NCBI GenBank assembly: GCA_021790035.1
Contig: JAJYIO010000023.1
Coordinates: 1 to 13,186, forward strand
From: a bacterium
Lineage (GTDB): Bacteria > Cyanobacteriota > Sericytochromatia > S15B-MN24 > VGJW01
Direction: 5' to 3'
DNA length: 13,186 bases
Shown: in pieces, positions 1-6,905 of the stretch
How positions within the stretch are numbered: the stretch's first letter is position 1
How the letters are laid out: each line of letters starts with the position of its first letter
Translations under genes and position numbers: made by a program
Notes under the pieces: model-generated
What the model was told of the DNA's origin: nothing
The model's database searches: none
Seen by the model: only the letters and a program-made list of their open reading frames with translations

Positions 1-40
1 GGGGGCCTTGCCCCCCGCAAACTACCCCCCGCTGCGGGCA
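1..40. repeat. C/G-run tract with short hairpin
   Basis: Positions 1-6 (GGGGGC) and 10-15 (GCCCCC) form a perfect 6-bp stem around a 3-nt loop, cut by the window edge. The octamer CCCCCCGC occurs at 11-18 and again at 25-32. There is no T-run on either side, so an intrinsic terminator is not supported. It may be an mRNA structure between operon genes. Confidence 0.3.
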
Positions 41-112
41 AGCTGCTGCGTAGCCCAGCACAGCAGGTGGCGTTTCATTCGAGAGTGTCGGCGCAGCCGG
101 TGGGTAACTCAT
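1..112 (-). CDS. Possible 5' end of a gene running off the left edge (weak)
   Basis: An ATG at 112-110 on the minus strand opens a frame with no stop for 37 codons to the window edge. It lies 13 nt after the stop of the [2Fe-2S] subunit. A G-rich tract at 120-127, overlapping that stop, sits 7 nt before the ATG and could serve as a ribosome binding site. The expected next gene here would be the molybdopterin-binding large subunit of the hydroxylase. However, the visible residues (beginning MSYPPAAPTL) do not resemble the usual start of that family, and third codon positions are less GC-rich than in the neighbours. It may simply be intergenic DNA. Confidence 0.2.
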   Translation of the reverse strand, partial: MSYPPAAPTLSNETPPAVLGYAAACPQRGVVCGGQGP

Positions 113-125
113 CAGTACGCCCCCC

Positions 126-677
126 TCAAGCCTGCACCTCGGCGTCGCAGTCCGCGTGGCCGTCTTTGGCCCCGAGCGCTGCGAGCGCCCCCTCGACGAC
201 GGCCCGCCCGGCGGCGGCCGCCGCGACCGCTTCCATCACCGCGTCGATGATCGGATGGTAGCCCGTGCAGCGGCACAGGTTGCCGGCAATCGCGTGCTCG
301 ACCTCGGCCCGGGTGGGGTTCGGCTCGCAGCTGAGCAACTCGTGGACCGACAGCACCATCCCCGGCGCACAGAACCCGCACTGGAAGGCGCTGCTGTCGA
401 CGAAGGCCTGCTGGACCGGGGTGAGACCGCCATTCGAACCCAGGCCCTCCACCGTCGTGATCGAGTGGCCGTCCGCCTCGATGGCCAGGATGAGGCAGCT
501 GCGCACCGAGCGGCCATCCAGGAGAACCGTGCAGGATCCGCAATCCCCGCGCTCGCACCCGATCTTGGGGCTCTTGACCCCGATCCGATCGCGCAAGACC
601 TCGACCAGCACATCGTTCGGGGCCACGTCGAGCTCCCAGGGCTCTCCGTTGACCACCAGGTGCACGGTTTTCTTCAT
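126..677 (-). CDS. [2Fe-2S] subunit of a molybdenum hydroxylase (xanthine/CO dehydrogenase small-subunit family)
   Basis: This is a 183-residue electron-transfer subunit that passes electrons from a molybdopterin subunit to the FAD subunit. The N-terminal plant-type ferredoxin cluster is C41, C46, C49 and C61 (motif CERGDCGSC, then RSC). The C-terminal helical [2Fe-2S] domain supplies C100, C103, C135 and C137 (CGFC and CRCTGYHPI). All eight ligands are present. Length is close to the usual 150-175, with an extra alanine-rich tail of about 30 residues. I chose the ATG at 677 because GGAG lies just upstream and the ferredoxin fold begins at once; the frame stays open far upstream but that part is not coding-like. 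The FAD-subunit gene lies 169 nt upstream on the same strand. Substrate cannot be told from this subunit: xanthine, CO, nicotinate, aldehydes and other heterocycles are all possible. Confidence 0.95.
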   Translation of the reverse strand: MKKTVHLVVNGEPWELDVAPNDVLVEVLRDRIGVKSPKIGCERGDCGSCTVLLDGRSVRSCLILAIEADGHSITTVEGLGSNGGLTPVQQAFVDSSAFQCGFCAPGMVLSVHELLSCEPNPTRAEVEHAIAGNLCRCTGYHPIIDAVMEAVAAAAAGRAVVEGALAALGAKDGHADCDAEVQA

Positions 678-846
678 GAGCTCCGCTTTCTTCTCCGGCC
701 AAGATCCGCCATGAGGTCCTCGGTTCGACCGGGAGCCGGCGCGCCGGAGCGGCTGCCTGGCCGAGCGAGGGCCGCAGCCGGCTGGCCGCGACGTTGCGCA
801 ACCGGTCGTTCGAGTCCCGGGACGGACCCCATCCAGGCCATACCGA
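678..846 (-). other. 169-nt gap between the FAD and [2Fe-2S] subunit genes, with two perfect palindromes
   Basis: These two subunit genes are normally adjacent or overlapping, so a 169-nt gap is unusual. It contains a perfect 12-bp palindrome at 736-747 (CCGGCGCGCCGG) and a 10-bp one at 793-802 (GTTGCGCAAC). No conserved protein, tRNA or promoter was recognised. The open frames across it are composition artefacts. It may hold an mRNA structure affecting relative expression of the two subunits, or the remains of a deleted segment. Confidence 0.45.
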
Positions 847-1734
847 CTACAGGACCTCGGTGCCGTAAGGCGGACCCGAGCCGGCCAGGCGGCTGCAAGC
901 CGCCTCGAGACCGCGCTCGAGCAAGACGCCGAGCATGTACTGGCGGTACTCGCGCGTGGCCCGGACGTCCGAGATCGGGCTCGACTCGGCCGGCAGGAGG
1001 GCGATCGCCTCGGCGACCGCATCCGGATCGGTGGCCCGCCCCGAAAGCGCGGCCTCGATCCGCGCGGCCCGCACCGGCGTGGGCCCCACCGCCCCGAGGG
1101 CGACCCGGACGGACCCCGCCCGCGTGACCAGTATCGCCAGGCTGGCCTGCGCCAGATCCTCGCCCTGGTACCGGCGCAGCTTGGCGAAGCAGCCTCCATG
1201 GAAATCCGGGACGGGAGGTATCTCGATTCCGGTGACGATCTCGCCGGGCGCCAGGGCCGTCTTGCGGTTGCCCTTGAACCAGCTGGCCATCGGCACGACT
1301 CGTGCCCCCCCAGGACCTACGACGTGCACGGTGGCCTCGTAGACCAGGAGGACCGGTCCGGAATCGCAGCTCGCCACGGCCGCGCAGATGTTGCCGGCGA
1401 TCGTGGCTCGATTCCGCACGCCATTCGAAGCCACGACGGCCGCCATCTCGGCCAGCAGCGGCCAGGTTCTTGCGTCTAGGAACTCGATGACCTGGTTGAA
1501 GGTGACCAGGGCTCCGATCCAGAGCGATTCGCCTCGCCGCTCCAGGCGATCGAGCCCCTGGATGCCCTTGATGTCGACCAGGGCCTCTGGCGCCATGACA
1601 CCGTCTCGGAGCCAGGCCACGAGATCGGTCCCGCCCGCCAGGACCCTCGCCGCGCCTTCGGGACCACCGAGCAAGGCGAGGGCCTCATCGAGGCTCTCGG
1701 GCTTGTGGTACGCGAAGGTGTGAGCGATGGTCAT
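847..1734 (-). CDS. FAD-binding subunit of a molybdenum hydroxylase (xanthine/CO dehydrogenase medium-subunit family)
   Basis: This 295-residue flavoprotein would accept electrons from the [2Fe-2S] subunit and pass them to NAD+, quinone or another acceptor. The N-terminal FAD domain shows AGGTDL at 33-38, the diphosphate-binding type loop, and a second FAD motif at about 106-120 (RNRATIAGNICAAV). The C-terminal CO-dehydrogenase flavoprotein domain ends in a typical ATREYRQYMLGVLLERGL helix at about 259-276. Length matches the family (280-300). The ATG at 1734 has GGAG 6 nt upstream. It follows the cyclase gene by 42 nt, so cotranscription is likely. Pairing with the downstream [2Fe-2S] gene confirms the family. 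The large catalytic subunit is absent from the window, so the substrate stays open. Confidence 0.93.
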   Translation of the reverse strand: MTIAHTFAYHKPESLDEALALLGGPEGAARVLAGGTDLVAWLRDGVMAPEALVDIKGIQGLDRLERRGESLWIGALVTFNQVIEFLDARTWPLLAEMAAVVASNGVRNRATIAGNICAAVASCDSGPVLLVYEATVHVVGPGGARVVPMASWFKGNRKTALAPGEIVTGIEIPPVPDFHGGCFAKLRRYQGEDLAQASLAILVTRAGSVRVALGAVGPTPVRAARIEAALSGRATDPDAVAEAIALLPAESSPISDVRATREYRQYMLGVLLERGLEAACSRLAGSGPPYGTEVL

Positions 1735-1776
1735 TGCGCGCTCCGCCTCGAGGTGTCAGTCAAGGCGCGTGGCGCG

Positions 1777-2616
1777 CTACTTGGGGGGCATGAAGGCCAC
1801 GATGCGGCACATCGAGGACTCGAGCTCGATGCCCCGCAGCGGGAAGCATCCGATCCACAGGCGCTGGCTTCCGAGCTCGCCGATCTGGCCGCCGATGTTC
1901 TCGGCATGCACCAGACGCTTGGGGAATAGCTTGAGGTGCATCACCTGGTAGTACTCGTCGGGCGGGAACATCTCGTCCCAGGCCTTGCCGTACCGAGCCT
2001 TGAGCTTGTCCTCGGCCTTGGCGAACTGCTGCGGGTGCCAGTTGCGGATGATCGTGTTCATCGGGTGATCCGCGCTGCCGCAGTCGACGCCGATCCACTT
2101 GAGCTGCATGTCGAGCGCCCACCGATGGAACTCGGGGCCCGGGCCCGGGTGCTTGACGAAGTAGCGCAGTTCGTCGGCCTCGGGCTGATCCCAGGCATAC
2201 CGGTGGTAGCCGGTGTTGATGATGAGGATGTCGCCCTTCTTGACCTCGACCCGGCTCGTGATCATCTCGGGGGTGTAAAGGTCGAAGTCCTCGACCGCAT
2301 CGGAAAGATCGACGACCGCGCCGCCGCCGATCCACTCGCCGATCGGCACCTCGCCGATCGCCCGGCCACTGCTGAAGAAGTGGATCTCTCCGTCCATGTG
2401 AGTGCCGACGTGGTTGCTGGTCGTGATGATCTGGCCGTTGGCCCCCTGGCCCTGGTGCGCCCCGGCGATCCGCTTGAAGTACTGGATGCCCAGCGGCATG
2501 TAGCTGGGCCAGGGCGGAGTGTGGACGGAAAGGCGCTGGGTGAGGTCATAGACCCGCACCTTGGTCATGAACTCCAGGAACTGATCCATCTGGGTCAACT
2601 CGGCGATCGCGGTCAA
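1777..2616 (-). CDS. Cyclase-family metal-dependent hydrolase (kynurenine formamidase / isatin hydrolase superfamily)
   Basis: This 279-residue protein carries the family signature HVGTHMDGEIHF at 69-80, with H69, H73 and D75 as the expected metal ligands. Later conserved histidines lie at H184 (VDCGSADHP) and H237 (LVHAEN). Characterised relatives open amide or lactam rings, such as N-formylkynurenine and isatin, using Mn or Zn. The protein is longer than kynurenine formamidase (about 210), with extra sequence around 150-230 that is rich in charged and aromatic residues, so it is not a plain KynB. No signal peptide is seen, so it is probably cytosolic. The start is a TTG at 2616, preceded by a purine-rich ribosome binding site; an ATG at 2589 is the alternative but lacks one. 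Its position between the allG-like gene and the molybdenum hydroxylase suggests hydrolysis of a cyclic intermediate. The exact substrate is unknown. Confidence 0.9.
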   Translation of the reverse strand: MTAIAELTQMDQFLEFMTKVRVYDLTQRLSVHTPPWPSYMPLGIQYFKRIAGAHQGQGANGQIITTSNHVGTHMDGEIHFFSSGRAIGEVPIGEWIGGGAVVDLSDAVEDFDLYTPEMITSRVEVKKGDILIINTGYHRYAWDQPEADELRYFVKHPGPGPEFHRWALDMQLKWIGVDCGSADHPMNTIIRNWHPQQFAKAEDKLKARYGKAWDEMFPPDEYYQVMHLKLFPKRLVHAENIGGQIGELGSQRLWIGCFPLRGIELESSMCRIVAFMPPK

Positions 2617-2648
2617 TGCCTTTCCCCCTTCTTTGCGGAAAGCAGCAT
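2613..2648 (-). other. Possible 11-codon leader ORF ahead of the cyclase gene, within a 148-nt gap
   Basis: The gap 2617-2764 follows the allG-like gene. Within it an ATG at 2648 starts a frame encoding MLLSAKKGERH. Its TGA stop (2615-2613) overlaps the TTG start codon of the cyclase. This could couple translation, or be chance. A weak -10-like TAACAT lies just upstream of this ATG, with no convincing -35, so an internal promoter is only possible. Nothing else was recognised in the gap. Confidence 0.2.
2619..2630 (-). promoter_or_regulatory. Ribosome binding site supporting the TTG start of the cyclase gene
   Basis: The minus strand reads AAGGGGGAAAGG here. Its GGGGG core is 7 nt before the TTG at 2616, and no comparable site precedes the next in-frame ATG at 2589. 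This decides for the TTG start. Confidence 0.5.
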
Positions 2649-2764
2649 GTTAAGGCAACGCGCCCGAAGTTGCCAGCCTGGTGGCCAGCCGTCTCGGAGC
2701 GGGAGCCTTCAAGGTGGAATCTTCGCTGCCGACGGAGCTTCGCTCACGTAGCGGCTTGCCCGCC

Positions 2765-4180
2765 CTACCTGGCGCCCCCTTGCAAAACCCGAGCCAGGCC
2801 CTCGTAGGCTCGCACGAAGGGCTGAGCTGGAGCGTTGAGCACGCCCGCGCCGACCTGCCCGATACCGGGCTCCTTGTGCGCGACCCCGGTGTCGATGAAC
2901 GGTAGCACCGCCTTCTCGACCACCTTGACCACGTCGATGCCGGTCGGTGTCCCGCGGAAGTCGAGGCCGGGGATCTGGTAGGTCGTGTTCTCGCCGGCCG
3001 TGATCTCGTACATCTGGGTCGTGTACCGGATGGCATCCGCCGGCCCGCCGCCCACGAACTGCACGATTGCCGGGGACGCCGCGATGGCGAAGCCGCCCAG
3101 GCCGTTGGTCTCGGTGATGGCGCTGTCCCCGATGTCGGGGTTGGCGTCGGCCTTGCTGAAGCCAGGAAAGTACAGCGCGTCGGGCACCTCGGCGGGCCCG
3201 GTGAACCAGGCGTCTCCGGTGCCGGCGAGCTGCACCCCGAAGTCCGTGCCGTTGCGCGCCATGACGACGGCGACGCTCGAGTCGGCGATGCCGCGCGCCG
3301 CGTCCAGCGTCGCCTTGCTGGCCGCCATGGAGAGATTCAAGAAGAAGTGGTCGTTCGAGTGGATGAACTCGAGCACCGAGCCCGCGTCCTCGCCCGAACT
3401 CGTGCGGGCGATCGCCGGGGCCACGAGGCGGAAGAAGAGCGAGGTGGCGGCCCGGTTGCGGTTGTGGACCTCGTCGCCCATGTGCAGGGCCTGGGCGATC
3501 ACGTTCTTGAGATCCATCGAGCCGAGCCTGGCCAGGGCACGGGCCAGGACCGGGTACAGGACGTCGGCCATCCAGTGGAGGCGCCGCACGACGTCCTCGC
3601 CGAAGGCGCCATACCGCAGCACCTTGCCGAGTCCTTCGTTCATCGTGGCGAAGGCCAGGTTGCCGAACTCGGCGTTCTTGACGATGAAGACGGGCATCGA
3701 TGGCGAGACGACCCCCGCCATGGGCCCGACGGCCGCGTGCTCGTGGCAGGGTGCGAACCGGATGGTTCCGGATGCGGCCAACCGTTCGGCCTCCTGCTGG
3801 GTTCGCGACCGACCTTCGTAGAGCAATGCGCCGACCACGGCCCCGCGCATGGGACCGCACATGCGCTCCCAGGAAATCGGCGGGCCGGCGTGCAAGAGGG
3901 TGTCCTCGGTCAGGCCCGGAATCACGTCCCGCGCCAGGCCCATGCCGACGAGCTGCGGCATGCCGGCCAGGATGCGAGCGAGTGCCCGGGCGTTGGCGGC
4001 GGCGATTCGCTCCGAGTTCGCCCGGACCACGCCGCGGGCGTTCGACTCGACCTCCAGAGGAGGCGTCCAGTCCACGTGCACGGTGGGCGCGCCGACCTGC
4101 CGCAGCGTGCTGGCAAAGGACTCGAGTCCGAGGTTGACGACCTCGAGCCTCTGGTCGAACAGATCCCCAAGGCGCGTCAT
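2765..4180 (-). CDS. allG: AllG-like (YlbE, DUF1116) subunit of oxamic transcarbamylase-type enzyme
   Basis: This 471-residue protein belongs to the DUF1116 family of E. coli YlbE, now called AllG. AllF, AllG and AllH are reported to be needed together for oxamic transcarbamylase, which converts oxalurate and phosphate to oxamate and carbamoyl phosphate in anaerobic allantoin use. Family-like segments are GPPISWERMCGPMRGAVVGA at about 99-118, FAPCHEHAAVGPMAG at about 142-156, a NRAATSLFFR block, and MARNGTDFGVQLAG towards the C-terminal half. Length fits the family (about 420-470). The ATG at 4180 overlaps the TGA of the fdrA-like gene (ATGA) and has AGGAGAA 7 nt upstream, inside that gene, which points to translational coupling and fixed subunit ratio. 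The true substrate here may be another ureide rather than oxalurate. A very long in-frame upstream extension is spurious. Confidence 0.9.
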   Translation of the reverse strand: MTRLGDLFDQRLEVVNLGLESFASTLRQVGAPTVHVDWTPPLEVESNARGVVRANSERIAAANARALARILAGMPQLVGMGLARDVIPGLTEDTLLHAGPPISWERMCGPMRGAVVGALLYEGRSRTQQEAERLAASGTIRFAPCHEHAAVGPMAGVVSPSMPVFIVKNAEFGNLAFATMNEGLGKVLRYGAFGEDVVRRLHWMADVLYPVLARALARLGSMDLKNVIAQALHMGDEVHNRNRAATSLFFRLVAPAIARTSSGEDAGSVLEFIHSNDHFFLNLSMAASKATLDAARGIADSSVAVVMARNGTDFGVQLAGTGDAWFTGPAEVPDALYFPGFSKADANPDIGDSAITETNGLGGFAIAASPAIVQFVGGGPADAIRYTTQMYEITAGENTTYQIPGLDFRGTPTGIDVVKVVEKAVLPFIDTGVAHKEPGIGQVGAGVLNAPAQPFVRAYEGLARVLQGGAR

Positions 4181-5814
4181 GGGCGGTTCTCCTGCGGGTG
4201 CACGATCGCGGGGGGCTCCGTGTTGCCCAGGTGGCGATCTTCTTGCAACCTGGCGATCCAGCCAGCCAGGTGACAGGCGGCGGCGTTGCTGGGCGCGACC
4301 ACGGCTCCCGCCGCCTCGAGCTGCCGCACCGTCCGGCTGCGGCTCTGGGGATCGGCCTCCGTGCCCGTCACCGAGCAGACCACGGCGACTCGATCCCTTG
4401 CCGCGGCGATCGCCGGAGCCAGCTCCGAGGCCGGGTCCTCGTGCGATCCGTAACCCAGCACGACGTCGAGCAGCACCACCGCGACTTCGGGGTCGGCGGC
4501 TTCGGCCGCGAGCCGGCGCAGCCGGAGGCTGTAGTCGATCATCGGGTGGGGCCGTCCCTGGGTGAACTCGTCCTCTCCGAGGTCGACCACCGTATGGGCC
4601 TGGCTCACCAGGGCGCTGTCCAGGCGAGCGGTCGCGCCGGTGGGGGCGTTCGAGAACAGGGGGGCCAGGAGCGGGAATCCACGCCCGGCGGCGATCGTGT
4701 CCTGGGCCAGGATGACCTGGGCTTCGGCGCAGAACGTGCCACCGCTGAACAGGCCACGCAGGTAACGGCGCGAGGCCGGTAGCCGGGCCGCCATCCGCTC
4801 GGCCTCCGCGAGCTGGTCTTGACCCCGTCCGGGCAGCCCGGCCAGCCCGGTCGCGAGATCCGCCCCGCGCCAGAGCGCCAGGGCCGCCAGGGCCGCCTCC
4901 TCGAGCGTGGCCGGGCCCGCCTCGGCTCCGCCGCGATCTCCCAGAAACAGCGTCACGACGGGCTTGGTGACGTTCTTGACGATGGCCGAGAGGCGTTCGG
5001 CCACCAGGGGATCGGGCGGTTTGGCTATGAGCAAGATGACCTCGGTGTGCGGATCGTCCGCCAGCGCCTCGAGCGCCGTCGCGAAGCTGACCCCGCCGAC
5101 CTTCGCCTTGATGTCTCGCCCGCCCGTACCCAGGGCCTGCGAGATGCCACCGCCGCCCCGGGCGATGAGGGTCGTGACCTCCTGCAGGCCCGTACCGGCA
5201 GCAGCCACCACGCCGATCGCGCCGCGGGGCACGACGTTGGCGAAACCGAGCGGCACCCCGTTGACGATGGCCGTCCCGCAATCGGGCCCCATCACGAGCA
5301 GGCCCCGCTCGGCCGCCAGCTGCTTGAGGGCGATCTCCTGGTCGATCGGTACGTTGTCCGAGAAGAGCATGACGTGCAGTCCGCGCTCGAGCGCCGCTCG
5401 GGCTTCGTCCGCCGCATAGCGCCCGGCGACCGAGATGAGGGCCAAATTGGCGCCCGGCAGCACTTCGAGGGCGCCGTCGAGGCTCCTCGGGCGCGCCTCT
5501 GCGCCCTGGGTCTTCCGGCTGCGGGCGAGCTGGAACTGCTGATCGATCTCCGCCAGGACCGTCTCGACGCGGCCGGCTTCTGCGAGCTTGAGGGCGATGA
5601 GCAGGTCCGTGTCCCGCGCCTGTTCGAACTCGGGCAAAAGCAGGCCTGACGCCGCGAGAATGGCACGGTTCTCGGGCGTGCCCATGACGACCGCGGCGTC
5701 GAGGACCCCGGGCAGACCCTGGACGTGGCGCCCGATCGTCATCAGCGTGACCGAGTCGAAATAGGCGCCCTTCTTGATGTGCCCCGCGAGGGTTCCGGCG
5801 CTGGCTACGACCAT
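4177..5814 (-). CDS. fdrA: FdrA/AllF-like acyl-CoA synthetase-fold subunit of oxamic transcarbamylase-type enzyme
   Basis: This 545-residue protein is a member of the FdrA family (AllF in E. coli), which has a succinyl-CoA synthetase alpha/beta-like fold. Visible landmarks are the N-terminal GAYFDSVTLM segment, the nucleotide-binding type stretch GPDCGTAIVNGVPLGFANVV at 176-195, a glycine-rich loop AAAGTGLQEVT at 204-214, and LFSGGTFCAEAQVILAQ in the C-terminal half. Full length agrees with E. coli FdrA (about 555). In E. coli it acts with AllG and AllH to phosphorolyse a carbamoylated amide, giving carbamoyl phosphate. The ATG at 5814 is preceded by AGGAGA, an excellent ribosome binding site. 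It lies 78 nt after the allH-like gene and overlaps the allG-like gene by 4 nt. The order H-F-G differs from the E. coli F-G-H order. No carbamate kinase gene is visible. Confidence 0.92.
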   Translation of the reverse strand: MVVASAGTLAGHIKKGAYFDSVTLMTIGRHVQGLPGVLDAAVVMGTPENRAILAASGLLLPEFEQARDTDLLIALKLAEAGRVETVLAEIDQQFQLARSRKTQGAEARPRSLDGALEVLPGANLALISVAGRYAADEARAALERGLHVMLFSDNVPIDQEIALKQLAAERGLLVMGPDCGTAIVNGVPLGFANVVPRGAIGVVAAAGTGLQEVTTLIARGGGGISQALGTGGRDIKAKVGGVSFATALEALADDPHTEVILLIAKPPDPLVAERLSAIVKNVTKPVVTLFLGDRGGAEAGPATLEEAALAALALWRGADLATGLAGLPGRGQDQLAEAERMAARLPASRRYLRGLFSGGTFCAEAQVILAQDTIAAGRGFPLLAPLFSNAPTGATARLDSALVSQAHTVVDLGEDEFTQGRPHPMIDYSLRLRRLAAEAADPEVAVVLLDVVLGYGSHEDPASELAPAIAAARDRVAVVCSVTGTEADPQSRSRTVRQLEAAGAVVAPSNAAACHLAGWIARLQEDRHLGNTEPPAIVHPQENRP

Positions 5815-5892
5815 CAGGTTCTCCTTTGGTACTTCCGGTTCGCTCTGGCCTGGAACGACGCCCCGGCCCTCGAGCGGATCCTCGTCTCGGGC

Positions 5893-6822
5893 CTATTCGC
5901 CAACGAGGCTCCTGGCTTCCTGGAATGGCGACCTCTCGAGCAGCATCTTCCAGGTTAGCAGGAAGCCGGCTGCAAAATCTGCTCCGGAGGTGGCGCCCAC
6001 GGCCAGGAGACGAGCCGAGGCCTCCAGAACGTCCGGTTGCCCCCGCACCACGGCCTGGACGAAGGAACGCGGCGCCGCGTTCAAACGCCCGGCTGCCGCC
6101 TGGTCGAGAAACGCGTTCGACAGGAGGCTCTGGCTTCGCGCTGCCGCGTGAACGCCCGGCAGATCGGCAGATTCCACCATCCAGAGGGCGGCCAGGAGGC
6201 CCGTGTTGAAGTCGTCCCCGCTCGGCGTCAAGCCGTACCCGCATCCGCGCAGCATCCGGGCGCACCCGGCCAGGTCCGATCGAGCCAGCAAGCTGACGGC
6301 CTCTCGCGCTCGCTCGGCCAGGACCCTCTCGAAGGCCGACCCTCCTGCTCCCTGGCTGCCGGCCGGCTCCGCACCCGGGCGCGGGCCCGCGAGTTCCATG
6401 GACAGCAAAAAGGCGAGGCTCGACGGGTTCGCCTGGTCCAGGATACGGGCGATCGCCGCGGGCAGGGCGACGGGACTCAGCTCGGCGGCTCGCACGCGTT
6501 CGAGCCGGGTGTCCGAACGAACTTCGGACGAGACCCGAAACCTTTCGCATCCGCCATTCCAGCTGCGGTCGGGTCCAGTGCCAGGAGCCTTCGCGAGATG
6601 GCGCAAGACCACCTCTCCGGACATGACCTCGAGGCTCTCCCACGGCCAGTCGCCCGGCCCGTCGAGGACGACGTTGACGGGGCCTGTCCCGACCTCGGGG
6701 GTCACGACGGCAACCAGGTCATCTCGGTCCGAAACGAAGTTCGAGACCCTGGCAAACCGGGAGTGCAAGCGGTAGCGGCCCGGGACGATCCCATCCCCGA
6801 CGCCCAGGAGCGCGACGCCCAT
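5893..6822 (-). CDS. allH: AllH-like (YlbF, DUF2877) subunit of oxamic transcarbamylase-type enzyme
   Basis: This 309-residue protein carries the DUF2877 hallmark GLTPSGDD at 197-204, inside a glycine-rich GCGYGLTPSGDDFNTGLL stretch, and a second one, GATSGADFAAGFLL, at 276-289. E. coli YlbF (AllH, about 270 residues) is the third component of oxamic transcarbamylase. The middle region at about 145-165 is a proline/glycine-rich linker that may explain the extra length. I chose the ATG at 6822. The frame is open further upstream, but the family-like GVALLGVGDGIVPGRYRLHS begins right after this ATG, and an extension would run into the amidase promoter. There is no Shine-Dalgarno; a TACAAT hexamer ends 6 nt before the ATG, suggesting a leaderless mRNA. 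It is probably the first gene of the minus-strand operon. Confidence 0.87.
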   Translation of the reverse strand: MGVALLGVGDGIVPGRYRLHSRFARVSNFVSDRDDLVAVVTPEVGTGPVNVVLDGPGDWPWESLEVMSGEVVLRHLAKAPGTGPDRSWNGGCERFRVSSEVRSDTRLERVRAAELSPVALPAAIARILDQANPSSLAFLLSMELAGPRPGAEPAGSQGAGGSAFERVLAERAREAVSLLARSDLAGCARMLRGCGYGLTPSGDDFNTGLLAALWMVESADLPGVHAAARSQSLLSNAFLDQAAAGRLNAAPRSFVQAVVRGQPDVLEASARLLAVGATSGADFAAGFLLTWKMLLERSPFQEARSLVGE

Positions 6823-6828
6823 GGGGCC

Positions 6829-6834
6829 ATTGTA
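6829..6834 (-). promoter_or_regulatory. -10-like element of the allH-fdrA-allG operon
   Basis: The minus strand reads TACAAT, 5 of 6 matches to the sigma-70 -10 consensus, ending 6 nt before the allH ATG. Transcription would start at or next to the ATG. No clear -35 is seen at 15-19 nt upstream. Confidence 0.4.
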
Positions 6835-6870
6835 CCCGTGCCGGCCGGCCTTGCGGGCTTCCGGGTCGCC

Positions 6871-6899
6871 TTGACTGGGGGGCGCCAAGCGAGCAGACT
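6871..6899 (+). promoter_or_regulatory. Promoter of the amidase gene
   Basis: TTGACT (6871-6876), a 17-nt spacer, then CAGACT (6894-6899), followed 6 nt later by the amidase ATG. The -35 matches 5 of 6 and the -10 matches 3 of 6. No Shine-Dalgarno precedes the ATG, so the transcript is probably leaderless. The element lies back to back with the allH -10, within an 83-nt divergent intergenic region where one regulator could control both directions. Confidence 0.45.
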
Positions 6900-6905
6900 G
6901 CGCCA

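Noticed and set aside
678..1199. Upstream extension of the [2Fe-2S] subunit frame
   Set aside because: It overlaps the FAD-subunit gene and the gap in another frame. The ferredoxin domain begins exactly at the ATG at 677 with a ribosome binding site.
2765..6643. 1292-codon open frame on the minus strand
   Set aside because: Only its last 471 codons (allG) are coding. The rest is antisense or out of frame to fdrA and allH, and is an Arg/Gly/Pro-rich artefact of high GC.
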